Counted from the stretch's first letter, positions 5,907-12,500 are shown. The stretch: DNA of 12,500 nt from Stramonita haemastoma (GCA_030674155.1 CM060334.1:30738016-30750515); one strand, 5' to 3'. Numbers and translations: made by a program. Notes: generated from the letters alone by a model not told the origin.

Positions 5907-8022
5907 TTCACCTCAGTTCTGGAAACATCTGAGAAACATGGGATGTGGTGGCAAACCAAAAATTAATAGTAACATTAGCCTGGATGACTGGTTTATCTTC
6001 TTTAAATCTCTATATCAAAGCAGTAATCAAACTCAAACAGAGGAAAACAGTATTGAAAATGATTTCTCAGAAGAACCAGAACATGACCTAAACCAAACTA
6101 TTTGTGAAGAAGAAGTTATTCGTGCCATATCTAAACTCAAAAAAGGAAAAGCATGTGGCATAGATGATGTTTCTGCTGAAATGTTGAAAGTTGGTGGAAG
6201 CACTGTTTATAAATTCTTAACAAAATTATTTAATAACATTTTTGATAAAGGAATTTATCCTCAACAGTGGTCAAAAGCTATAATAATTCCAATCTATAAA
6301 AAAGGTGACCCAGATAATGTTGACAACTATAGAGGTGTTTCTTTATTAAGCATAATTTCTAAGTGTTATACTTCTGTACTAAATACTAGACTATATACCT
6401 GGTTAGAAAGTAATAATTTGATTTCAGATAAGCAAGCTGGATTCCGGAAAAATCATTCTACTGTTGACCACATTTTTACTTTATATGCCTCAGTCCAAAA
6501 ATGTTTGAGTAGAAAAGGTAGGAAGTTGTATATAGCCTTTGTAGACTTCAGAAAGGCTTTTGACTCTGTGTGCCATGATAGACTGTTAGAGTGCTTAAAT
6601 AGACAGGGTGTTAAAGGAAAATTTTTTGCTTCTCTGAATGCAATGTATAACTCACTTTTGTCATGTGTACGTTCAAATTCCCAGCTTTCTGAATTGTTTG
6701 AATGCCCGACTGGGGTAAGACAGGGCTGTGTTTTAAGCCCAACTTTATTTTCAATATTTATAAATCAGTTAGCTGATGACGTCGAGGAGAAAGGTAAACA
6801 TGGCATACAGATCATACCTGATATTGCGGAATTACTCATAATGTTGTTCGCAGATGATGTAGCTCTGCTATCAACCACTCCTAGAGGTCTTCAAAATCAA
6901 CTAGATATTTTACACATGTGCTGTAAAAAAATGCAATTATATGTAAACAATGATAAGACAAAAATTATGGTGTTTAGGAAGGGAAGGTTTCTGGGGCGAC
7001 ACGAGAAATGGTTTTATAATGGCAAAAGATTAGAAGTAGTAAACAGTTATTGTTATTTAGGATTTAATTTCACGACTAAAATTAGTGCTAGAAGGGGTAC
7101 AGACCATTTAGCAATTAAAGGAAAGAAAGCTGTTATGCAATTACATAAAGTGTTTAACAAATACAAGGAAATGACCGTAAGTGTATTTTTCAAAATATTT
7201 GACATTAAAATCCAGCCAATTCTGTTATATGCATCTGAGGTATGGGGTATTAATAGACTTGATCATATTGAAAAAGTGCATTTAATAGCTTGTAAACGAT
7301 TCTTAGGTGTTCCAACGAGGACGCCTAACAAGATGGTTTATGGAGATTTGGGGAGATTCCCATTGTATATCAATTCATATGTTGCTTGTTTAAGATACTG
7401 GCTGAAATTAGTTCAAATGGACAATGAACGACTACCCCACAGAGCATATATTATGTTATTTGAATTGGACAGATGTGGCAAAAGTTGTTGGGTTACAAAT
7501 GTGAGAGAGATTCTGTGTGAGACTGGATATGGTATTGTCTGGATGATGCAAGGAGTGGGAGATGCTAAAATGTTTTTGAGGGTTTTTAAACAAAGGCTTG
7601 TTGACTGGTTTATACAGGAATGGAATGGAACCATCAGTGTGCGAGAAAGATATCATATGTACAACTCATTTAAAACTGTTTTTGAAAAAGAAAAGTATGT
7701 AAACAACATGGACATTTATTGTTTCCGAGTCGCTGTTACTCAGCTACGATTTGGTGTACTTCCAGTCAATAATAATATTCATAGATTTAGTGAATCTGCC
7801 CAGGATAGACATTGTCAGTTTTGTGATAATCAAGTTGAAAATGAACATCATCTCTTGTTTGATTGTAGCCTTTACACAGACCTTCGAGACAAATTCCTTA
7901 AGAAATCATCAGAACTATCTTTTCAGGCTCTTCTAAAAGCATCCAATGAAAATCACATACATAATGTATCCAGGTTTGTTTTTCATGCAATCAACAGAAG
8001 AAAGACAATACTTGGCTTATAA
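5845..8022 (+). CDS. LINE ORF2 part 3: reverse transcriptase and Zn knuckle
   Basis: The frame is open from 5,845; the GTG at 5,890 is internal. Residues below count from 5,890. RT motifs appear in order: LKKGKACGIDDVSAEML (~83-99), WSKAIIIPIYKKGD (~127-140), LISDKQAGFRKNHS (~177-190), motif A AFVDFRKAFD (Asp219), motif B GVRQGCVLSP (275-284), motif C LFADDVALL (Asp322, Asp323) and YLGFNF. All three catalytic aspartates are intact. The connector and C-terminal part include QPILLYASEVWG and a knuckle C642-X2-C645-X8-H654-X4-C659, whose spacing is confirmed by the truncated copy at 141-692. There is no RNase H. The enzyme performs target-primed reverse transcription. With the two +1 shifts discounted, 4,529-8,022 is exactly 1,164 codons. 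TAA at 8,020-8,022. Confidence 0.95.
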   Translation, partial: KRKKQAFRKLQTDNLVKEINNSPQFWKHLRNMGCGGKPKINSNISLDDWFIFFKSLYQSSNQTQTEENSIENDFSEEPEHDLNQTICEEEVIRAISKLKKGKACGIDDVSAEMLKVGGSTVYKFLTKLFNNIFDKGIYPQQWSKAIIIPIYKKGDPDNVDNYRGVSLLSIISKCYTSVLNTRLYTWLESNNLISDKQAGFRKNHSTVDHIFTLYASVQKCLSRKGRKLYIAFVDFRKAFDSVCHDRLLECLNRQGVKGKFFASLNAMYNSLLSCVRSNSQLSELFECPTGVRQGCVLSPTLFSIFINQLADDVEEKGKHGIQIIPDIAELLIMLFADDVALLSTTPRGLQNQLDILHMCCKKMQLYVNNDKTKIMVFRKGRFLGRHEKWFYNGKRLEVVNSYCYLGFNFTTKISARRGTDHLAIKGKKAVMQLHKVFNKYKEMTVSVFFKIFDIKIQPILLYASEVWGINRLDHIEKVHLIACKRFLGVPTRTPNKMVYGDLGRFPLYINSYVACLRYWLKLVQMDNERLPHRAYIMLFELDRCGKSCWVTNVREILCETGYGIVWMMQGVGDAKMFLRVFKQRLVDWFIQEWNGTISVRERYHMYNSFKTVFEKEKYVNNMDIYCFRVAVTQLRFGVLPVNNNIHRFSESAQDRHCQFCDNQVENEHHLLFDCSLYTDLRDKFLKKSSELSFQALLKASNENHIHNVSRFVFHAINRRKTILGL

Positions 8023-8141
8023 TGATAGGCAGCTGAAACTGGTTCATTGACACTTGGCAAATCATGTCAACTGTTCAAAACTTGAAAATTGTAGCTATTC
8101 GGTATATTGTATCACAACACATTTGCTTGGTTTTTGCTCTC
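8023..8141 (+). promoter_or_regulatory. LINE 3' UTR with two hairpins
   Basis: A short UTR of about 119 nt. TTGACA (8,047-8,052) pairs with TGTCAA (8,065-8,070), and just downstream TTCAA (8,074-8,078) pairs with TTGAA (8,082-8,086). In LINEs the RT recognises such 3' structures to start copying. Unlike the other remnants here, there is no AATAAA before the microsatellite, so either the 3' end lies elsewhere or this family ends differently. Confidence 0.5.
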
Positions 8142-8311
8142 GTGTGCGTGTGTGTGTGCGTGTGTGCGTATGTGCGTGCGTACGTGCGTGCGTGGGCGTG
8201 TGTGTGTGTGTGTGTGTGTGTGCGTGTGTGCGCGTGTGTGTAGGTGTGGGTGTGCGTGAGTGCATGCGTGCGCGTGTACGTGCATGTGTGTATATGTGGG
8301 TGTGTGTGAGT
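8142..8311. repeat. (GT)n / (GTGC)n microsatellite
   Basis: Alternating purine-pyrimidine GT repeats with GC, GTAC and GTAT interruptions, directly 3' of the LINE. It may be the element's tail or a pre-existing target. Open frames through it on both strands are artefacts of the repeat. Confidence 0.93.
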
Positions 8312-8419
8312 GTGCTTTCTTGTTATTGGTTTGAAATTACATACCTGCAATGTTCTTTGGAAATGAAGTAAGATTGGTATTCATGATGCAGTTCACCCTA
8401 TACACTTTCAGTAAGCCTA
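8312..8419. other. Short unassigned spacer
   Basis: About 100 nt of AT-rich single-copy sequence between (GT)n and the 42-bp tandem array. I see no gene, hairpin or site in it. Confidence 0.6.
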
Positions 8420-9300
8420 TTCCTTGCTATAGTATATGTGAAATTTATACATGCTTTCGTTTTGAATTGCTACAGAATGTGTCAAACTTTTGCACGTGCT
8501 GTGGTGGTGCAAGATGGGGGCATGGGTAACCATGCTTTCGTTTTGCATTGGTATAGTATGTGTAAAACTTATCAATACTTTCATTTTGCATTGTTACAGT
8601 ATGTATGAAATTTATCAATACCATCATTTGCATTGCTATAGTAGGTGTCAAATTTATCCATGCTTTGATTTTTCATTGCTATAGCATGTGTGAAATTTTT
8701 ACAGGCTTGCATTTGTTTTTTCATTGCTATAGTCTATGTGGAATATATCCATGCTTCAGTTTTCATTGCTACATTGGGTGAAAATTTATCAATGATTTCA
8801 TTTTGCATTGCTGCAGTGTGTGTGAAGTGTATCAATGGTTTCTTTTTCACTACCATGGCAGGCATGAAAGTTATCCAGGCTTTCATTTTTCCACTGACAT
8901 AGTGTGTGTGAAATTTATCAATGCTTCCATTTTCCGTTGTTATAGCGTGTGGAATGTATCCATGCTTTGAGTCTTCATTGCTATTGTAGATTAAAAATTT
9001 ATCAGTGATTTCATTTTGCATTGCTATAGCATGCGTGAAATGTATCCCGATTTCGTTTTTCATTGCTACAACAGTCAGGATTTTTTTTTTTTTTTTTTTT
9101 TTTTTCCCCCTCACTGCCAGGGCATGGGTAGTCTATGTGAAATTTAACAACGCTTTCACTTTTCTTTGCTATAGTATGTATGAAGTGCTCCCATGCTTTG
9201 ATTTTTCATTGTATAATATGTGTGAAATTTATCCATGCTTTCAAGTTTTCGCTGACATAGTGTATGTAAAATTTATTCATGCTTCCATTTTGCATTACAC
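8420..9300 (+). repeat. Degenerate ~42-bp tandem repeat (minisatellite)
   Basis: About 20 diverged units. Each has a core like CATTGCTATAGTATGTG, then TGAAATTTATCCATGC and a T-rich run. The GCTATAG-type anchor occurs near 8,423, 8,465, 8,545, 8,588, 8,630, 8,672, 8,721, 8,763, 8,805, 8,847, 8,890, 8,933, 8,975, 9,018, 9,061, 9,112, 9,164, 9,206, 9,250 and 9,291, so most steps are 42-43 nt. Exceptions are one ~80-nt step (a double unit) and steps of ~49-52 nt at insertions. Because 42 is a multiple of three, open frames of 60-126 codons appear on both strands; I treat them as by-products. Divergence between units suggests an old array no longer being homogenised. Confidence 0.87.
9081..9110 (+). 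repeat. T25C5 run inside the 42-bp array
   Basis: Twenty-five T's then five C's interrupt the tandem array between the units at about 9,061 and 9,112, lengthening that step to ~51 nt. It looks like homopolymer expansion of the T-rich part of the unit. A retroposed poly(A) tail in minus orientation is possible, but no element is visible beside it. Confidence 0.8.
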
Positions 9301-9309
9301 TCACACCCC

Positions 9310-9369
9310 CGCCCCCCTTCACATGGTGTATTGTGGTCCAAGGCCAAGGTACCATTAAACCATTTCAGT

Positions 9370-9371
<2 letters not shown>
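9310..9371 (+). mobile_element. 3'-terminal retroelement remnant with hairpin and ATTAAA
   Basis: A short GC-richer piece after a C-rich stretch. From 9,325 it aligns with 1,284-1,318 over ~35 nt. Stem GGTC (9,335-9,338) pairs with GGCC (9,342-9,345) around CAA. A larger alternative stem, TGGTCC (9,334-9,339) with GGTACCA (9,348-9,354), has one bulge. ATTAAA (9,354-9,359) overlaps the latter 3' arm. (TC)n begins 12 nt later. No coding part remains. Confidence 0.5.

Positions 9372-9464
<93 letters not shown>
9372..9464. repeat. Long uninterrupted (TC)n
   Basis: About 93 nt of perfect TC, the longest pure tract in the window. It separates the ATTAAA remnant from the SINE-like element. The absence of substitutions suggests recent expansion. 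Confidence 0.95.
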
Positions 9465-9467
<3 letters not shown>

Positions 9468-9876
9468 GTTCCCACATGGGCAACACAACGAACTGTTGAC
9501 TGAACGTTAGCCAAAGTCTAGAAAGACAGAGCTCGCAGGTTTTCATCCTCATTTGAACCCGAAGTTTTCCACCCATCCACTTGACCTTGCGTGATGGTCT
9601 TGGTGCTAGTCTTTCGGATGAGCCCCCCCCCCCCCCCCCCTCTCTCCCCCCAAAAAAAGAAAACCCTGAGGTCACATATACAACATACATTTAGCGCACA
9701 CGAAAGAAAGCATGGCACCGGGAGAGTTGTCCTTGGCAAAGCTCTGTCAAAATGAAAAGCGTCTCTGAACAGGAAATATCCAGACAGAAGGTTTTTTTTC
9801 TACAAATGGGTGGCACTGCTCCTGTGGCGACGCGTTCTCCGCATGGAGAGCAGTCTACATTCTGCACACAGAGAGA
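9465..9876 (+). mobile_element. SINE-like element, probable molluscan conserved-domain SINE
   Basis: The sequence begins right after (TC)n and ends in a GA-rich tract. Several stretches match, from memory, a repeat I associate with gastropod genomes: GGTGCTAGTCTTTCGGATGA (9,602-9,621), ATTTAGCGCAC near 9,690, GAGAGTTGTCCTTGGCAAAG (9,721-9,740), AAATGGGTGGCACTG near 9,806 and GCGACGCGTTCTCC near 9,827. A possible decayed pol III B box (TTTGAACCC) lies near 9,552. An 18-base C run with a CT-rich, A-rich follow-on (9,623-9,660) interrupts the middle. No ORF is credible. The recognition rests on recall and was not checked. Normally the tail is A-rich; here it is replaced by purine repeats. Confidence 0.6.
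9623..9640 (+). repeat. C18 homopolymer
   Basis: Eighteen C's followed by TCTCTCCCCCC and a short A-run, inside the SINE-like element. It is one of three long C runs in the window (also 1,239-1,259 and about 11,012-11,027). All three lie near (TC)n or pyrimidine tracts. Confidence 0.9.
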
Positions 9877-10047
9877 GAAGGGGGGGGCCCGGGGGGGAGG
9901 GGAGGGAGGGAAGGAGAGAGAGAGAGAGAGAGGGAGGGGGGAGAGGGAGCAGTTTACATTCTGCACAGAGAGAAAGAGAGAGAGGGAGAGAGAGGGGGGA
10001 GGAAGGGAGGGATGGAGAGGAGAGAGAGAGGGAGAGAGAGGAGAGAG

Positions 10048-10098
<51 letters not shown>

Positions 10099-10217
10099 GA
10101 GAGAGAGAGAGAGAGAGAGGAAGAAGAAAGAGAAACAGAAAAACAGAGAGAGAGAAAGAGAGAGAGACAGAGACAGAGACAGAAAAACAGAGAGAGAGAG
10201 ACAGAGACAGAGAGAGA
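9877..10217. repeat. Polypurine (GA)n tract with duplicated SINE end
   Basis: About 340 nt of G/A on the + strand: (GA)n, GGGA, GAGAC and GAAA blocks. This is the only extended place in the window where the purine strand is on top. Within it GGAGCAGTTTACATTCTGCA (near 9,946) repeats the SINE end at about 9,847 (GAGCAGTCTACATTCTGCAC) with a spacing of 99 nt, so the SINE terminus and the intervening purines are duplicated. Long E/R/G-rich frames across it are artefacts. Confidence 0.9.
9891..9910 (+). other. G-quadruplex motif
   Basis: G7-A-G4-A-G3-A-G3: four G-runs with single-base loops, preceded by another G7 and CCC. This is the classic sequence of a stable parallel G-quadruplex. Whether it folds in vivo is not known. 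Confidence 0.75.
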
Positions 10218-10726
10218 TCTGTCCAGACTGAAAATGCTCTACAGAACGAAGTCTCGAATTGTGCCCCCCTTACCCAAAAGTGCTGGCTGAATGTTGCCTA
10301 AAAAGGCTTCTCTTTTCTGTTCAAACCATGCTAAATATTATGTAACGAAGGTGATGGAAATCGTGAAAGCATCAGATTTTGCTCAAAATAATTCTGACCG
10401 AAAGCTGCTTCCTATTTTTTTTCAGCAGCCTAAATTCTCATAAGCATGGTAAATTGTGTCTAAAAAAGAAAAACCAAAGAAAATCAACTCAATGTTGCCT
10501 AAAAGGTCTCGTTTGCCTGCTCAGACAACACATAAAATCTTCAAAATGAGACAAAAAATATTAAATTGTATCAGAAAACTAATCCCGTCGTAAAAGTATC
10601 ACATTTTACAAAAGATAGCATTTAAACTAGTATTTTTAAAAAAAATACCGGGAAAGTATCAAATTGTCACAAAAATAACCGTGGCCGAATGAACCTCCAT
10701 TGCTTTTTTTTGGTTTGGTTGTTTTT

Positions 10727-10730
<4 letters not shown>
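10218..10730. repeat. AT-rich region with degenerate direct repeats
   Basis: No gene. AATGTTGCCTAAAA occurs at 10,290 and 10,491 (201 nt apart), with similar flanks for ~50 nt. A GAAAG-ATCA-ATTTT type motif recurs near 10,366, 10,588 and 10,655, and AAATTGTGTC/AAATTGTATC near 10,451, 10,563 and 10,662. This looks like an old tandem array of ~100-200-bp units, now strongly diverged. It could instead be the internal repeats of a non-autonomous element. Confidence 0.5.
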
Positions 10731-10731
<1 letters not shown>

Positions 10732-10803
<72 letters not shown>

Positions 10804-10833
10804 TGTCTGTCTGTTGTCTGTTGTGTGTGTGTG

Positions 10834-10865
<32 letters not shown>

Positions 10866-10994
10866 TGCGTGTGTGTGTGTGGTTGTGTGTGTTGTGTGGT
10901 TGTGTGCGTGCGTGCGTGTATGTATGTATGTGTGTGTGTGTGTGTGTGTGCGCGCGCGCGTGGGTGCGTGGGTGCGTGTATGTATGTGTGTGTG
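10732..10994. repeat. (GT)n / (GTGC)n / (GC)n microsatellite
   Basis: About 70 nt of perfect GT, then TCTG, TGCG and GTAT variants and a CGCGCGCGCG block at 10,951-10,960. The alternating purine-pyrimidine pattern favours Z-DNA, most strongly at the CG block. Cysteine/valine-rich frames here are not genes. Confidence 0.95.
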
Positions 10995-11110
10995 AACCCC
11001 TTCCCCTCCCTTACCCCCCCCCCCCCCACCCCATCCACCTCTCTCTGTTTCTTCCCTTTACCCCCTTCCACCGGCCCCTCCCTCTCGTTTCCCTCTCCCT
11101 CTCCCCCAAA
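10995..11110 (+). repeat. Polypyrimidine tract with C16 run
   Basis: Almost all C and T, with a run of about 16 C's from 11,012, CTCTCTC and CCCTCTCC blocks. It lies directly upstream of the exon-like segment and could serve as an extended polypyrimidine tract, but it is far longer than splicing needs and is more simply low-complexity DNA. Confidence 0.85.
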
Positions 11111-11160
11111 CACCTCACCTGATGCTCATATCTAACCTGACCCATCTCGCTATGTCACAG

Positions 11161-11216
11161 GTGCGATTGCAGAAGGGTGTCAATGGCAGTATCGAGCTAA
11201 AGGGGCCTGAAACCCG
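11161..11216 (+). other. Candidate 56-nt internal exon (host gene?)
   Basis: Flanked by TATGTCACAG (AG at 11,159-11,160) and CCG|GTAAGG (GT at 11,217-11,218), both good matches to splice consensus. A CTAAC branch-like sequence sits at 11,132-11,136, ~25 nt before the AG, with pyrimidine-rich DNA further upstream. Of three frames only the first is open, reading VRLQKGVNGSIELKGPET; the other two contain stops. I do not recognise the peptide. A 56-nt open frame arises often by chance, so this is only a candidate. No neighbouring exon is visible in the window. Confidence 0.2.
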
Positions 11217-11420
11217 GTAAGGCCGACGTCTGTAGCTGAGGCAGCAAATCTCTTTTAATGACGCTTGCTTTGTGACGTCGATAGATTCGGCGTCACATCT
11301 CCAATTTCCCTTTCGTCAGTTCGGGGGATGTGTTTTGTTCTTCTCGCCCGACGTCTTATCTACTACTTTGTCGCTTTGATTTGTCTTTTTTTTGTTGTTA
11401 CGTTAGCTGGGATCGTATGT
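11217..11420. other. Unassigned GC/CpG-richer segment
   Basis: Non-repetitive, with more CpG than the rest of the window. CGACGTC or GACGTCG occurs near 11,224, 11,273 and 11,349; TGACGTCG is close to a cAMP-response element. I see no gene. It could be single-copy host DNA belonging with the exon-like piece, or the body of an unrecognised repeat. Confidence 0.4.
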
Positions 11421-11429
11421 CAGTCCTCT

Positions 11430-11528
11430 TTTTCTGTCTGTCTGTCTATCTATGTCTGTCTCTCTCTCTCTCTCTGATGTAACCTGAAGATTCTGTCTGT
11501 CTGTCTGTATCTGTCTCTGTCTCTCTCT
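11430..11528. repeat. (TCTG)n / (TC)n microsatellites
   Basis: TCTG/TCTA tetranucleotides, then TC repeats, a 20-nt non-repeat spacer (GATGTAACCTGAAGATT region) and again TCTG and TC repeats. The right end abuts the next retroelement remnant. Confidence 0.9.
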
Positions 11529-11620
11529 TATTTTGTGACTGAGGGCTAAATGAAAAAAACCCTCAATAAAGATGATCATTCTTTCATTCATTCATTCATT
11601 CTCATTCATTCATTCATTCA

Positions 11621-11633
<13 letters not shown>
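11529..11633 (+). mobile_element. 3' end of a non-LTR element: hairpin, AATAAA, ATTC tail
   Basis: GAGGG (11,541-11,545) pairs with CCCTC (about 11,560-11,564), and AATAAA follows at once. An ATTC tetranucleotide tail with one slip (about 11,576-11,626) leads into (TC)n. On its 5' side the remnant abuts TCTG/TC repeats, so only ~50 nt of the element proper survive. The layout matches 1,874-1,938, but the hairpin sequence differs. Confidence 0.6.
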
Positions 11634-11706
<73 letters not shown>

Positions 11707-11784
11707 TGTCTACCTGTCTGTCTGTCTGTCTGTCTACCTGTCTGTCTGTCTACCTGTCTACCTGTCTACCTGTCTGTCTGTCTG

Positions 11785-11848
<64 letters not shown>
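11634..11848. repeat. (TC)n with (CTGT/CTAC)n centre
   Basis: Two (TC)n blocks flank a ~85-nt centre of CTGT tetramers interrupted by CTAC (CTACCTGT octamers). The S/L/C-rich frames across it have no coding meaning. Confidence 0.95.
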
Positions 11849-11849
<1 letters not shown>

Positions 11850-12100
11850 CTCCCATTATGTATTTTTCGTTCCCTGAGTTAAAAGAGCTGCGAGAACAAT
11901 AGATTCCATTAAAGTATTTTCGATTTCCTTTTTTTCCCTTATTGCTGGTGACTACTGCGAATGAATAAAATGCAAAATAACTTGTTGTGTATTTATACTT
12001 AAAGGTTGAATGTACGCAGTATGTTGTCAACACAATACGTCTGATTCTGTACAAACCTAAAATGTGTGTTTTTTAATTTTGTATGTATACCGTCCAGATC
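11849..12100. other. Unassigned AT-rich single-copy sequence
   Basis: About 250 nt between microsatellites. It contains AATAAA near 11,965 without an adjacent hairpin, and a short palindrome TGTTGTCAACA near 12,022. I see no gene or recognisable element. Confidence 0.6.
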
Positions 12101-12330
12101 AGTACGTGCGTGCGTGCGTGCGTGCGTGTGTGAGTGTGTGAGTGTGTGGTGTGTGTGTGTGTGTGTGCGTGTGTGTGTTTGCGTGTGTGTGTGTGTGTGT
12201 CTGTCTGTCTGTCTGTATGTATGTATGTATGTATGTATGCGCATGCGCGTGTATCTGTGTGGTGTGTGTGGTGTGTGTTTTGTGTGTGTGTGTGTGGTCT
12301 GTGTGTCTGTGTGTGAATGTGTCCGGGGGG
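12101..12330. repeat. (GT)n / (GTGC)n / (TCTG)n / (TATG)n microsatellite
   Basis: A mosaic of GTGC, GT, TCTG and TATG repeats that degrades into GTGTGGTC variants to the right. Confidence 0.93.
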
Positions 12331-12472
12331 TAGGTATGCAGGCAGGTGCGTATGTATCTATGTATGGTACGAATACGAATACTGTATTATATTATTTGAA
12401 ATCAGAAAAAAAATCATTTAGATTACGAGCTAAGGGTTAAATATTAACTAATAAAAGAATGAATAGCAAACA
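12331..12472 (+). other. Unassigned sequence ending in hairpin plus AATAAA
   Basis: AT-rich, no gene. GTTAA (12,436-12,440) pairs with TTAAC (12,444-12,448), and AATAAA begins 2 nt later at 12,450; a (GACA)n tail follows at ~12,473. This copies the hairpin-AATAAA-tandem tail layout seen elsewhere, but with a short AT-rich stem that could be chance. Confidence 0.3.
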
Positions 12473-12500
12473 AGAGACAGACAGACAGACAGACAGACAG
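12469..12500. repeat. (GACA)n microsatellite at window edge
   Basis: Seven or more GACA units running off the end of the window; on the other strand this is (TGTC)n. Confidence 0.95.

Larger units (their letters stand above)
2005..8141 (+). mobile_element. Apparently full-length non-LTR retrotransposon (LINE)
   Basis: About 6.1 kb with the complete LINE order: 5' UTR (2,005-2,459), ORF1 (from 2,460), ORF2 (4,529-8,022) and a short 3' UTR (8,023-8,141). The 5' limit is placed at the end of (TC)n and the 3' limit at the start of (GT)n; neither is proven. There are no LTRs, no poly(A) tail and no RNase H domain. ORF1 is L1-type. ORF2 has an APE endonuclease upstream of the RT, which excludes the R2/R4-type restriction-like endonuclease families. 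I cannot assign the clade; the RT sequence does not look like vertebrate L1. CTCTCG occurs at both junctions (2,000-2,005 and 8,137-8,142) and might be a short target duplication, but it is cheap next to (TC)n. Three +1 shifts are the only visible damage. Confidence 0.9.

Noticed and set aside
2000..8142. CTCTCG at both LINE ends as a target-site duplication
   Set aside because: Five of six bases are expected beside (TC)n, so it cannot be told from chance.
8054..8371. Cysteine/valine-rich and histidine/threonine-rich ORFs on both strands
   Set aside because: They are translations of (GT)n; the same happens at 10,689-11,135 and 12,066-12,440.
9081..9105. T25 as the poly(A) tail of a minus-strand retrocopy
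   Set aside because: The 42-bp units continue on both sides and no inserted gene sequence is present.
8420..9300. CRISPR-like array
   Set aside because: Units are contiguous and diverged throughout, with no unique spacers between constant repeats; the context is eukaryotic.
8690..9358. ORFs of 70-126 codons on both strands in the 42-bp array
   Set aside because: The period is a multiple of three, so one open unit opens all. Units vary too freely, and a T25 run interrupts them.

Overview
The window looks like a repeat-dominated, non-genic stretch of an animal nuclear genome. It is most likely from a mollusc, and probably a gastropod. Evidence: very long (TC)n and (GT)n microsatellites, several non-LTR retrotransposon pieces, and a SINE-like sequence that I recall from memory as widespread in gastropods. 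I see no rRNA or tRNA gene, no CRISPR array and no confident host gene. The only hint of host coding is one 56-nt exon-like segment near 11,161.

Layout. 1-2,004: a patchwork of (TC)n tracts separated by 3' ends of non-LTR elements. These are a 5'-truncated ORF2 end (about 142-692), a 3'-UTR remnant with a hairpin and AATAAA (1,090-1,332), a run of five ~20-bp AATAAA-bearing modules inside (TC)n (1,398-1,633), and a second, much shorter ORF2 end with its 3' UTR and ATTC tail (1,702-1,938). 2,005 to about 8,141: an apparently full-length LINE. It has a 5' UTR, an L1-type ORF1 (coiled coil, RRM-like and C-terminal domains, long disordered tail), and ORF2 with an APE endonuclease, a reverse transcriptase and a C-terminal C-X2-C-X8-H-X4-C knuckle. 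ORF2 is broken by two +1 shifts and ORF1 probably by one. All three fit a single extra A in an A-run. 8,142-8,311: (GT)n. 8,420-9,300: a degenerate ~42-bp tandem repeat. 9,310-9,464: another hairpin plus ATTAAA remnant and 93 nt of (TC)n. 9,465-9,876: SINE-like element. 9,877-10,217: purine tract with a G-quadruplex motif. 10,218-10,730: AT-rich sequence with degenerate direct repeats. 10,732-11,110: (GT)n then a pyrimidine tract. 11,111-11,420: GC/CpG-richer segment with the exon-like piece. 11,430-12,500: more microsatellites around a further hairpin plus AATAAA remnant.

How the parts fit together. ORF1 and ORF2 form one retrotransposition machine: ORF1p binds RNA, while the ORF2 endonuclease nicks DNA and the RT copies the RNA from its 3' end. 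The most striking pattern is outside the ORFs. Several unrelated-looking fragments end in a hairpin placed directly against AATAAA/ATTAAA, followed within a short distance by (TC)n. Three of them (1,285-1,317; 1,874-1,908; 9,325-9,359) align with each other and show compensatory changes in their stems, as expected for a conserved 3'-terminal RNA structure. All three recognisable ORF2 copies also begin immediately after a (TC)n tract. This suggests that (TC)n is a preferred landing site, or a by-product, of these elements.
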